A DNA stretch of 33,182 bases from Micromonospora sp. CPCC 205371 (GTDB lineage: Bacteria; Actinomycetota; Actinomycetes; Mycobacteriales; Micromonosporaceae): positions 19,630 through 52,811 of the forward strand of contig NZ_JAIBNX010000021.1 of the NCBI RefSeq assembly GCF_026130045.1, written 5' to 3'. A program made the position numbers and the translations under genes. Numbering within the stretch: the stretch's first letter is position 1; the number at the start of each line of letters is the position of its first letter. Under the pieces are notes generated by a model. The model had not been told where the DNA came from. It searched no databases and saw only the letters and a program-made list of their open reading frames with translations. Shown piece after piece: positions 23,305 to 31,827 of this stretch.

Positions 23305-25785
23305 ATGGCACGCCGCAAGGGCACCCAGCCAAAGGCCGATCTGGCCGCATTCGACCAGGCGGGCGCGCACGTCCACGACAACCCGCTCGTGCGCGAGGTC
23401 GAAGACTCCTATCTGGAGTACGCCTTCTCGGTCATCCACTCCCGCGCGCTGCCCGACGCGCGCGACGGGTTGAAGCCGGTGCACCGCCGCATCCTGTACT
23501 CGATGAGCGAGCAGGGCCACCGCCCCGATCGCGGCTACGTCAAGTCCGCCCGCGTCGTCGGTGATGTCATGGGTAAGTATCATCCGCACGGGGATGGTGC
23601 GATCTACGACGCTATGGTCCGGCTTGCCCAAGACTTCTCGCTCAACGTGCCGCTCATCGACGGGCACGGCAACTTCGGATCGCCAGACGACGGCCCGGCC
23701 GCTTCCCGATACACCGAGGCGCGCATGTCGCGCGAGGCGATGCTGCTCGTCGGCGAGCTGGGCGAAGGCACCGTCGACTTCAAGCCCAACTACGACGGGT
23801 CTCTCGAAGAGCCCAAGGTGCTGCCGGCGGCGTTTCCCAACCTGCTGGTCAACGGCACGTCCGGCATCGCGGTCGGCATGGCCACCAACATGATCCCGCA
23901 CAACCTCGCCGAGGTCATCGCGGCGACCCGCTGGCTGATCAACCACCCCGACGCCACGCTCGACAAGCTCATGCAGTTCGTGCCCGGGCCCGACCTGCCC
24001 ACCGGCGGCCTGCTGCTGGGCCTCGACGAGGTGCGCAAGGCGTACGAGACCGGGCGCGGCGTGGTGCGGATGCGCGGCAAGGTCGAGATCGGTCCGCTGG
24101 AAGGCAGCCGCGGCCGGCAGGCCATCACGGTGACCGAGCTGCCGTACGGGATCGGCGCCGAGAAGGTCATCGAAAAGATCACCGACGAGGTGCAGAAGAC
24201 CAAGCGCTTGCAGGGCATCGCCGACGTCAAAGACCTCACCGACCGGGAAAACGGCACCCGGCTGGTCATCGAGTGCAAGGTCGGCGTCAACCCGCAGGCG
24301 CTGCTGGCCGACCTGTACCGGCTGACGCCGCTGGAGCAGTCGTTCGGCGTCAACAACCTGGTACTGGTCAACGGGCAGCCGCAGACACTCGGGCTCAAGC
24401 AGCTCCTCGAGGTCTTCCTCGCCCACCGATACGAGGTCATCACCCGGCGCACCACGTTCCGCCGGCGCAAGCGGCAGGAGCGGCTGCACCTGGTCGAGGG
24501 CCTGCTCATCGCGCTGCTCGACATCGACAAAGTGGTCCGGCTGATCCGCGCCAGCGAAAACGCACAGGACGCCAAAGAGGGCCTGATGCGGCAGTTCAAG
24601 CTCTCCGAGATCCAGGCCACCTACATCCTCGACACGCCACTGCGCCGGCTCACCAAGTTCGACCGGCTGGAGCTGGAGACCGAGGGCGAAAGGCTTCGCG
24701 GTGAGATCGCCGAGCTGTCCGCGATCCTCGACGACGAGTCGGTGCTGAAGAAGGTGGTCTCCGACGAGTTGGCGAAGATCTCCAAGGAGTTCGGAAGCGA
24801 GCGGCGCACCACGCTGATAGACGGCGACCTCAAGGAGACGCTGGCCGCGTCGGTGCCCGCTGGGCCGCTGGAGATCGGCGACGACCCGTGCCAGGTGATC
24901 CTGTCGGCTACCGGCCTGGTCGCCCGCACGGCCGTCGAGTCCGAAGAGGCGCCGGAAGGCCGAAGCCGCAAGGGCCGTGTCAAGCACGACAGCGTCCGCG
25001 CCCTCGTCCACTCCACCGCCCGCGGCCGGGTGCTGCTGGTCACCAACCGGGGCCGCGCCTTCAAGACCGACGTGCTGCCGCTGCCGGTACTGCCGGAGCA
25101 CGCCGGCACGGTCTCGCTGAGCGGCGGCATGTCCGCGTCCGAGCTGCTGCCGCTGGAGCCCGGAGAAAAGGTCATCAGCCTGGCGCCGCTGTCCGACACC
25201 GACTCGCCCGGCCTCGCGCTGGGCACCCGTGAGGGCGTGGTCAAGGTGTGTGCGCCGGAGTGGCCCGTGCGTTCCGACGAGTTCGAGGTGATCAGTCTCC
25301 GCGAGGGCGACGAGGTGGTCGGCGCCACCTGGCTGACCGACGGCTCCGAGACCTTGGTGTTCGTCAGCTCCGACTCGTCGCTGCTGCGATACGAGGCGAA
25401 GGCGGTGCGGCCGCAGGGCCTCAAAGGCGGCGGCATGGCGGGCATCAACCTGGCGGCCGGGGCGCAGGCGGTGTTCTTCGGCGCGATCCGCACCGATGAT
25501 CCCGAGCACGGTGAGCCGATGGTGGTCACCTCGACGGGTGCCAGCGTCAAGGTCACGCCGTTCGCCCAGTACCCGGCGAAGGGGCGCGCGACGGGCGGCG
25601 TACGGTCGCAGCGCTTCCTCAAGGGTGAGACCAAGCTGACGCTGGCGTGGGTCGGCCCTCGCCCGGCGGCCGCGACGACGACGGGCGACCCGCGCGAGCT
25701 GCCCCCGGTCGACGACCGCCGCGACGCCTCCGGCGCCCCTCTGTACGGCCCCAGCGTCGTGGGCCACCTGATCGAACGCGGCTAA
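23305..25785 (+). CDS. parC: Type IIA topoisomerase A subunit (topoisomerase IV ParC-like)
   Basis: 826 residues from ATG 23305, with AGGAG ten bases upstream. The breakage-reunion domain has [27 protein letters not shown], the quinolone-determining helix [20 protein letters not shown] (90-109) and catalytic Tyr136 in [10 protein letters not shown] long coiled-coil arm follows (about 370-500). The C-terminal beta-pinwheel (about 520-790) lacks a recognisable GyrA box (QRRGGKG), which argues for a topoisomerase IV-type rather than a supercoiling enzyme. At the position of E. coli GyrA Ser83 it has Gly98 (GGT 23596-23598), while Asp87 is kept as Asp102. It forms a heterotetramer with the preceding ParE. 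A family II palindrome lies just after the stop. Confidence 0.93.
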   Translation: MARRKGTQPKADLAAFDQAGAHVHDNPLVREVEDSYLEYAFSVIHSRALPDARDGLKPVHRRILYSMSEQGHRPDRGYVKSARVVGDVMGKYHPHGDGAIYDAMVRLAQDFSLNVPLIDGHGNFGSPDDGPAASRYTEARMSREAMLLVGELGEGTVDFKPNYDGSLEEPKVLPAAFPNLLVNGTSGIAVGMATNMIPHNLAEVIAATRWLINHPDATLDKLMQFVPGPDLPTGGLLLGLDEVRKAYETGRGVVRMRGKVEIGPLEGSRGRQAITVTELPYGIGAEKVIEKITDEVQKTKRLQGIADVKDLTDRENGTRLVIECKVGVNPQALLADLYRLTPLEQSFGVNNLVLVNGQPQTLGLKQLLEVFLAHRYEVITRRTTFRRRKRQERLHLVEGLLIALLDIDKVVRLIRASENAQDAKEGLMRQFKLSEIQATYILDTPLRRLTKFDRLELETEGERLRGEIAELSAILDDESVLKKVVSDELAKISKEFGSERRTTLIDGDLKETLAASVPAGPLEIGDDPCQVILSATGLVARTAVESEEAPEGRSRKGRVKHDSVRALVHSTARGRVLLVTNRGRAFKTDVLPLPVLPEHAGTVSLSGGMSASELLPLEPGEKVISLAPLSDTDSPGLALGTREGVVKVCAPEWPVRSDEFEVISLREGDEVVGATWLTDGSETLVFVSSDSSLLRYEAKAVRPQGLKGGGMAGINLAAGAQAVFFGAIRTDDPEHGEPMVVTSTGASVKVTPFAQYPAKGRATGGVRSQRFLKGETKLTLAWVGPRPAAATTTGDPRELPPVDDRRDASGAPLYGPSVVGHLIERG

Positions 25786-25803
25786 CCACCCCGCCCCACC
25801 CGA

Positions 25804-25853
25804 GATCAGGGCGTCCCACTAGTTGCTCTAACGACTTGAGGGGCGCCCTGATC
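25804..25853. repeat. 50-bp palindromic repeat, family II, copy D
   Basis: Arms 25804-25825 and 25832-25853 (18 of 22 complementary, two more as G-U in one strand) around a 6-base loop CTCTAA. It fills the gap between convergent parC and the DapA-like gene, the same setting as copy C at 9191-9240. Confidence 0.8.
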
Positions 25854-25859
25854 ACGGGG

Positions 25860-26768
25860 TTAGCGGGATGCGAGGTAGCGCAGCGCCGCCTCGACGTCGG
25901 CGCGGACACCTGCCTCGTGCTCGGGGGTCAGCGGGCCGCGCGGCGGGCGGGTCGGGCCGCCATAGCTGCGGCCGACGATGTCGATGCTCAGCTTGATGGC
26001 CTGTACGAACTCGGTGCGCGAGTCCCACCGGAACGCGGGCACGAGGTGGCGGTACAGCTCGCGCGCCTCGACGATCCGGTCGGCCCGCGCCAGCTCGTAC
26101 AGCTCGACGGCCTCGGCGGGGAACGCGTTCGGGTACCCGGCGAACCATCCGACAGCGCCGTTGACCAGGCTCTCGAAGAGCAGGTCGTCGGCGCCCGCGA
26201 TCACGTCGATGTCGCAGCGTTCCCGGATCTCGTACACACGCCGCACGTCGCCGGAGAACTCCTTGATGGCGACCACGTTCGGGATCGAGGCCAGCTTCGC
26301 CACCAGCGACGGCACCAGGTCGACCTTGGTGTCGATCGGGTTGTTGTACATCATGATCGGCAGGCCGACCTCGGCGACTCGCGTGTAGTGCTCGATGACC
26401 TCCGCCTCGGACGCCCGGTACAGGGTTGGCGGCAGCAGCAGCACCCCGTCGGCACCGTCTTCCTTGGCGAGCTCGGCCCAGTGCTTGGCCTGGTGCCAGC
26501 CGACCCCGTGCACCCCAGCGACGACGAGCCCGCGCCCACCGACCGCCTCGACCGCCACCTGCACGACCTTGCGGCGCTCGGCGTCGGTGAGCGACGAGTA
26601 CTCGCCGAGCGAGCCGTTGGGGCCGACGCCGCGGCATCCGTTGCTGATCAGCCAGTCGCAGTGCGCCGCGAAGCGCTCGTAGTCGACGGCGAGGCCACCG
26701 GGCGCGGCCGGGTCGGGTGTGAACGGAAGCGTGGTGGCGACGATGACGCCGCCCAGGTCGATGGTCAT
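25860..26768 (-). CDS. DapA-superfamily lyase/aldolase (dihydrodipicolinate synthase family)
   Basis: 302 residues from ATG 26768, which overlaps the stop of the upstream HD gene (ATGA). This is a TIM barrel of the class I aldolase DHDPS/NAL superfamily: the GSLGE phosphate/carboxylate-binding loop (52-56), Tyr141 in MMYNNP, and Schiff-base Lys169 in VAIKEFSGD. Superfamily members condense or cleave pyruvate with an aldehyde (DapA, NanA, KDG aldolase and others). I cannot pick the reaction. No lysine-biosynthesis gene is near and the residues differ from housekeeping DapA, so a catabolic or specialised lyase is more likely. It is co-translated with an alarmone-hydrolase-like protein, an unusual partner. 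Confidence 0.88.
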   Translation of the reverse strand: MTIDLGGVIVATTLPFTPDPAAPGGLAVDYERFAAHCDWLISNGCRGVGPNGSLGEYSSLTDAERRKVVQVAVEAVGGRGLVVAGVHGVGWHQAKHWAELAKEDGADGVLLLPPTLYRASEAEVIEHYTRVAEVGLPIMMYNNPIDTKVDLVPSLVAKLASIPNVVAIKEFSGDVRRVYEIRERCDIDVIAGADDLLFESLVNGAVGWFAGYPNAFPAEAVELYELARADRIVEARELYRHLVPAFRWDSRTEFVQAIKLSIDIVGRSYGGPTRPPRGPLTPEHEAGVRADVEAALRYLASR

Positions 26769-27481
26769 TCTCCCAGGATGGCGGCGAATCGCCGTTCCGC
26801 CAGGTCGAGTTGGTCGGCGATGTGCTGCTTGGCGTCGTCGTCGAGTGGCGTGTCGGCGCGGCCGACCAGTTCGCGGAGGATCGGCACCAGCGGCCGGTAC
26901 TTGGTGGCCGCCCGGTGCACCTTCGGTCCCGTGGTGTGGATGACGCCGACGCCGTTGTCGGTGAAGTCGGAGGCCTTGATGACCCGCGCCCACGGGTGCC
27001 GGTCGAGGCTTTCGGCCAGGTGCTCGCGGTACTGCTCGTCACTGTCGCGGCCGGGGTCGTACTCGGGGTTGGTCACCGACCGCACCAGGTCGGCGACGCG
27101 CGGCCCGAAGTCGCGGGTCAGTACGGCGAGCGCGGCTTCCGTCGGGTCGGTGGGCGCCCCGCCGGCCAGCGCTTCCGGGTGATCTTCGACCGCGTCGTGC
27201 AGGAGGGCGGCCACGATGACGTCGATGTCGCGCACCCGGTAGTACGTGATGATCCTGGTCGCGACCCGCAGCAGGTGATTCAGATAAGGTTCGCGGACGC
27301 GGCGGTGGTCGCGGTGCAGCCGCGAGGCGAGCTCCAGCGCCCGCTCGATCCGCGCCTGGTCGGCCTGGTCGAAACGCTCGATCTCCAGAGCGAACCGCCG
27401 ACGTAGTCCCTCCTCGCCGTAGACCTCAGTGATCGCGTGCAGCGGCAGACTCAACAGGTACGTCGGGTTGGCGTCCTCCAT
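26765..27481 (-). CDS. HD-domain protein, RelA/SpoT-type (small alarmone hydrolase-like)
   Basis: 238 residues from ATG 27481. The HD domain has the RelA/SpoT hydrolase pattern: REPYLNHLLRVA with His69, AALLHDAVED (His95-Asp96, Glu99-Asp100), FGPRVADLVRSVTNPEY, and KASDFTDN (Asp172, Asn176) where (p)ppGpp hydrolases have KxADxxHN. These supply the Mn-binding and catalytic residues of ppGpp hydrolysis. There is no synthetase, TGS or ACT domain, so it resembles stand-alone small alarmone hydrolases (Mesh1-like). The substrate could be (p)ppGpp, a related alarmone or another nucleotide. It is translationally coupled to the DapA-like gene and divergent, by 86 bases, from the helicase-nuclease gene. 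Confidence 0.82.
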   Translation of the reverse strand: MEDANPTYLLSLPLHAITEVYGEEGLRRRFALEIERFDQADQARIERALELASRLHRDHRRVREPYLNHLLRVATRIITYYRVRDIDVIVAALLHDAVEDHPEALAGGAPTDPTEAALAVLTRDFGPRVADLVRSVTNPEYDPGRDSDEQYREHLAESLDRHPWARVIKASDFTDNGVGVIHTTGPKVHRAATKYRPLVPILRELVGRADTPLDDDAKQHIADQLDLAERRFAAILGE

Positions 27482-27567
27482 GGAGCCTGTCTACACGATC
27501 GCTTCCAATCGCGATGACCGCCGCGTGTGGCCTGCGGTGGTGGGCACGGCGCGTTACCGTCGGAGTG

Positions 27568-30500
27568 ATGGCGGGTGTGCAGCGGGAGGGCGAGGAAGAG
27601 GTCGCGGCCGGGGAAGCCGGCGGTGACCCGCCGGGTGCCGTCCACCGCCGGGGGCGCCCCCCCAGCGAGGACCCGCGGGTCCGGCGGGGGCGGCTGGACA
27701 AGCCGGTCCGCACCGTGCCCGCCACCGACGCGTACTGGCAGCACGACCTGCCCGAATCCGAGGATTGCGCACTCGGCCCCCGCCAGCCCGGCGGTAGCTG
27801 GCTGCGCGTGGGCCGGCCGGAGCCGCCGACTCCACCGTCGATTCCGACCGGGCTGCTGCGCTACCTGGCCTGGGATCTCTCCGCGACCGCGTCGCCCACG
27901 CTCGGTGACGACGCGCCGGAGGAGGCGCGCGTCGAGTTCACGACCTGGCATGAGCAGGAGTGGGCGCCCTGGTCGCGGGCGCATCTGCGGGCGGAGGCGG
28001 CGCGGCGCCTACACGACCGGCTCTACGACCTGCGGTACCGCGTCGACATCGACGCCGCGCGGGTCGAGCTGGTCTGGGGCCATGCGGTTCTGCGTCACGC
28101 CGGCATCGAGTACCCGTTGCTGGCCACGCCGGTGGCGATCGAGTACGACCCGGACGCGGCCGTGGTCACGGTCGTGCCGCAGGGGCCGGCCCGCCTTCAG
28201 GCGGACGCCCTGGCCGAGGTCGACGAGCGGCGCGTGGCCGACCTGATCGACCTGGGCGGGCCCGGTGGCCAGGTCGACGTCGACCCATGGGATCCGGCGG
28301 AGCGGCAGGATTTCGCCCGCCGGGCACTACGCCGCTTGGGGCTCGACGCGACCGTGTGGACGGGTATCGGCGAGCCGCCGGACAGCGGCCATGTCTACGA
28401 CACGGGCGTGCTGTTCGTGCGCCCTCGGCAGCGGATGGTCCGCCGCTTCCTCGAACGCCTCCGCGACCGCCTGGCGCACGATCCCGACGCGGCCGTTGGC
28501 GCGCTTGCCGCCGTGCTCGCGCACGAGCCCAGCAAGCTGCGGATGCCCGACGACGACCCCGCCGACTGGACCCGCGTCGGTGAGCGGCTGCTCATGCCGA
28601 TGGCCACCAACGACGCCCAGGAGTCGATCGCCCGCCGCCTCGCGGCGCACCGGGCGGTGGCGGTGCAGGGCCCGCCGGGTACCGGAAAGACCCACACGAT
28701 CCGCAACCTCATCTGCCACCTGGTGGCGCACGGCAAGCGGGTCCTTGTGCTCGCGCAGAAGGAGGACCCGTTGCGGGTCCTGCGCGACGGCCTGCCCGCC
28801 GACATCCAGCCGCTGTGCCTCGCCGTGCTGGGCCGTTCCGCCGATCAGCTCGTGCAGCTTCAGGTGGCGGCGCGCGAGCTCTCCGACCGGGCGGCGACGC
28901 TCGACCAGGAGGCCGAGGCCGCGTGGGTGCGCCGGCTGGTCGCCGACATCGAGGCCGCGGAGGCCGGCTTCGCGCAGGCCAGGTCGCTGCTGCTCGACAC
29001 CGCCGAGCGCGAGGCCGCGACCTATGAGGGACGCGGCGCGGGCGAGGTCGGCGAGTGGCTGCGCCGGCACGAGGCCGACGATCTGGTACCCGACGCCGTG
29101 CCGCCCGGCACCCCGCCGCCCCTCGACGCGGCCGACTTCACCGTGCTGGCCGACCTCGCGCGGCGCATCTCGCCCGCCGACCGCGCGGCCGCGCTCGCCC
29201 CGCTGCCCGAAGATGGCGTGCTGCCGGCGGGCGAAGAGATCGCCGCGGCGAAAGACGCGTTGCGCGACGCGCGCAAGGTGGTCGACGCGCTCCGCGATCG
29301 CGGTCTGTCCATCGAGGGGGTACGCCGGCTCGGCGCGACCGCCGTCGACGAGCTGGCCACCGCACTGCGCGGCGCGGCCGACGAGCTGACCCGGCGCGAA
29401 GGAAGCTGGACCGATCGGCTCGGCCAGCTCATCCGCGACCCGAGCTGGCGCGTGGTGTGGGACGACCACGTGGCGGCGTGCCAGCAACTCCTCACCGAGC
29501 TTGGCCGCCGCACCGCGTTCGTGGCCGGCCGCCGCGTAACGGTCCCCGAGCCGCACGCCGCCCAGCCGCGCAGGCTGCTCACTCAGCTCAGCGAGGTGCG
29601 GGCGCGATACGCGGCCGGCAAGCCGGTGCGCCGCCTCACGCACGCCGAGCTGGCCCGGCTGGTCGCCGAGGTCCAGGTCGACGGCGAGCCCGTGCGCACG
29701 ACAGAAGACGTCGACCTGGTGGTGGCGACCGTCCAACGTGACCAGTTGCGCCAGCAGCTCGCCGCCCGCTGGGAGGAGTGGCGCACCCGCCTCGACGCTC
29801 CAGTCCCGGAGACCGGGCCTGAGCCGGAGCTGTGGGCCGGTCGGCTGCTGAGCGTGGCGGTCGAGGCGCTCGACTGGGAGAGTCGCCGCTGGCCCGCGCT
29901 GCGCGCGACCCTGGCCGTGGCGCACCCGCGCTACCCGGCCGACGTCGACGCCCGACGGCTCGCGGAGCTGGCCGGCGAGGTCGAGGCCGCCAGCAACGTG
30001 TTCGTGCTCGACCGGCTGACCGCGGAGCACTCGGAGATGACCGATTGGCTGCGGTCTTTGGATGGTCAGCCAGCGTTGGTGACGGCCTGGGAGCGTGGCG
30101 ACCTGGTCGCCTGGGACGCCGAGCTGGCCGAGATACGTCGACTGTGGATGCTGCGGCCGGATGCCACCCGGTACGCGGCCCTGCACGCCCAGTTGGCGAC
30201 CGTGGCGCCGCAGTGGGCCGCGGCCATCGACAGTGGGGTGACGCCGGCAGACGGTGCGGCGGCGCTCCGGGCGTGGTCGTGGCGGCAGGCGCAGACCTGG
30301 TTCGACGGCGTGGTGGGCGATGTCGACGGTGCCGATCTAGGCCGCCGCCTGGAGCGCGCCCGCGACCAGATCCGCCGCCTCACCTCCGACCTCGTGGTGT
30401 CGTCGGCCTGGCTGGAGGTGTCGCTCACCCTCGACGACCGTCGCAAGGCGGCCCTCGCCGACTGGACCGCCGCGCTTCGCAAGATCGGCAAGGGTACCGG

Positions 30501-31818
30501 CAAGAGCGCGGCCCACTGGCAGGCGGCCGCCCAGCGCGCCATGGCCGAGGCCGTCACCGCCGTCCCCGTCTGGATCATGTCGATCGACCGGGCGCTGGAG
30601 CAGTTTGCGGGGCGGCCGCCGATCTTCGACGTGGTGATCGTCGACGAGGCGTCGCAGGCCGACGTGTTCGCCCTGCCGGTGCTGAGCCTCGCCCGCCGCG
30701 CCGTCGTGGTCGGCGATGACCAGCAGATCGGTCCGCAGCTCGTGGGCGTACCGGGCGAGCGCGTCAACGCGCTGATCGCCACCCACCTTGGCGAGGTACC
30801 GTCCGCCGAGCACTTCGACACCGAGAGCAGCCTGTACGACCACGCGGTGCGGCGGTCACCGCAGCGCATCCTGCTGACCGAGCATTTCCGCAGTGTGCCG
30901 ACGATCATCGGGTTCTCCAGCGCCGCCTACTACGACGGCAAGATCCAGCCGCTGCGCGCCTCGCGGAGCGGGCTCGACGCGTCGGTGGTGGCGGTGCACG
31001 TGCCCGACGGCCGGCGGCAGACGCTGCCTGAGTATGGCGAGGTCAACGTCGCCGAAGCCGAGGCCCTGGTCAAGCGGGTCGCGTCGATCGTCGCCGACCC
31101 CTCGTACGCGGGCCGCTCGCTCGGGGTGGTCAGCCTGCTGTCCGGCAGCGGGCAGGCGGGGTACCTGCTGCACCGGCTGCGCGAAGAGATCGGCCCCGAC
31201 GAGCTGGAACGCCGCCAGTTGCGCGTCGGCGACCCGTACACGTTCCAGGGCGACGAGCGCGACATCGTGCTCGTGTCGATGGTGGTAGCCAGCGCGGATG
31301 GCGCGATCGGCGCGTTCACCAAGCGCGACTTCCACCGCCGGGTCAACGTCGCCGCGTCACGTGCCCGCGACCAGATGTGGGTCTTCCACTCGGTGACGCT
31401 GGCCGACCTGCACGCCGACGACGCCAGAGCCGCCCTGCTTGCGTACGCCCAGCGCCCACCGGCCGCGCAGCCGGTTGCCGGGGAGCCGGTGACCGACTTC
31501 CAGCGGGCGGTTCTGCGCCGGCTGACCGCGGGTGGGCTGCGACCGGTGCCGCAGTACCGGATCGGCACCTTCACCGTCGACTTCGTGGTGGCCGCGCCGG
31601 ATGGCCGGCGGCTGGCGATCGAGTGTGACGGCGACACCTACCACGGGGCGGAGGCGTTCGCGCACGAGCTGCGCCGGCAGGCGATCCTGGAACGCGTCGG
31701 CAACTGCGTCTTCGTACGCCTGCGCGCCAGCTCCTTCCACCGCGACCCGGAAGCCGCCCTCCGCCCGGTCTGGGCCCGCGCCGACGACCTGGGCATAGTC
31801 ACAACCCCCTCGCCCTGA
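27568..31818 (+). CDS. SF1 (UPF1-like) helicase fused to Vsr-like nuclease
   Basis: About 1416 residues from ATG 27568 (GTG 27565 is adjacent; GGAG lies just upstream). Residues 1-350 are an uncharacterised N-terminal region. An SF1 helicase core follows: Walker A GPPGTGKT (368-375), a roughly 650-residue mostly helical insertion, Walker B VDEAS (Asp1026-Glu1027), GDDQQ (1049-1053), TEHFRS, DPYTFQGDERD and RRVNVAASRAR (around 1260). The last 100 residues form a PD-(D/E)XK-type Vsr/DUF559-like domain: FTVDFVV (Asp1338), IECDGDTYHG (Glu1352, Asp1354), then RRQAILERVGNCVFVRL. The intact active sites suggest an ATP-driven translocase that cuts nucleic acid. Helicase-Vsr fusions are known among reported antiphage proteins; a repair role is the alternative. 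The stop abuts the stop of the convergent TPR gene. Confidence 0.88.
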   Translation: MAGVQREGEEEVAAGEAGGDPPGAVHRRGRPPSEDPRVRRGRLDKPVRTVPATDAYWQHDLPESEDCALGPRQPGGSWLRVGRPEPPTPPSIPTGLLRYLAWDLSATASPTLGDDAPEEARVEFTTWHEQEWAPWSRAHLRAEAARRLHDRLYDLRYRVDIDAARVELVWGHAVLRHAGIEYPLLATPVAIEYDPDAAVVTVVPQGPARLQADALAEVDERRVADLIDLGGPGGQVDVDPWDPAERQDFARRALRRLGLDATVWTGIGEPPDSGHVYDTGVLFVRPRQRMVRRFLERLRDRLAHDPDAAVGALAAVLAHEPSKLRMPDDDPADWTRVGERLLMPMATNDAQESIARRLAAHRAVAVQGPPGTGKTHTIRNLICHLVAHGKRVLVLAQKEDPLRVLRDGLPADIQPLCLAVLGRSADQLVQLQVAARELSDRAATLDQEAEAAWVRRLVADIEAAEAGFAQARSLLLDTAEREAATYEGRGAGEVGEWLRRHEADDLVPDAVPPGTPPPLDAADFTVLADLARRISPADRAAALAPLPEDGVLPAGEEIAAAKDALRDARKVVDALRDRGLSIEGVRRLGATAVDELATALRGAADELTRREGSWTDRLGQLIRDPSWRVVWDDHVAACQQLLTELGRRTAFVAGRRVTVPEPHAAQPRRLLTQLSEVRARYAAGKPVRRLTHAELARLVAEVQVDGEPVRTTEDVDLVVATVQRDQLRQQLAARWEEWRTRLDAPVPETGPEPELWAGRLLSVAVEALDWESRRWPALRATLAVAHPRYPADVDARRLAELAGEVEAASNVFVLDRLTAEHSEMTDWLRSLDGQPALVTAWERGDLVAWDAELAEIRRLWMLRPDATRYAALHAQLATVAPQWAAAIDSGVTPADGAAALRAWSWRQAQTWFDGVVGDVDGADLGRRLERARDQIRRLTSDLVVSSAWLEVSLTLDDRRKAALADWTAALRKIGKGTGKSAAHWQAAAQRAMAEAVTAVPVWIMSIDRALEQFAGRPPIFDVVIVDEASQADVFALPVLSLARRAVVVGDDQQIGPQLVGVPGERVNALIATHLGEVPSAEHFDTESSLYDHAVRRSPQRILLTEHFRSVPTIIGFSSAAYYDGKIQPLRASRSGLDASVVAVHVPDGRRQTLPEYGEVNVAEAEALVKRVASIVADPSYAGRSLGVVSLLSGSGQAGYLLHRLREEIGPDELERRQLRVGDPYTFQGDERDIVLVSMVVASADGAIGAFTKRDFHRRVNVAASRARDQMWVFHSVTLADLHADDARAALLAYAQRPPAAQPVAGEPVTDFQRAVLRRLTAGGLRPVPQYRIGTFTVDFVVAAPDGRRLAIECDGDTYHGAEAFAHELRRQAILERVGNCVFVRLRASSFHRDPEAALRPVWARADDLGIVTTPSP

Positions 31819-31827
31819 TCACGGGGT
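31811..31827. repeat. 17-bp remnant of family II repeat
   Basis: CGCCCTGATCACGGGGT is identical to 25844-25860, the right end and flank of copy D. It contains TGATCA, which is the stop codon of both convergent genes (TGA 31816-31818 on plus; TGA read from 31821-31819 on minus). Confidence 0.5.

Noticed and set aside
22939-25767. 942-codon open frame antisense to parC (and 700 codons antisense to parE at 21248-23350)
   Set aside because: Long antisense frames are expected in very GC-rich coding DNA; the plus-strand products match topoisomerases end to end, and the antisense translations are low-complexity Arg/Gly/Asp-rich sequence.
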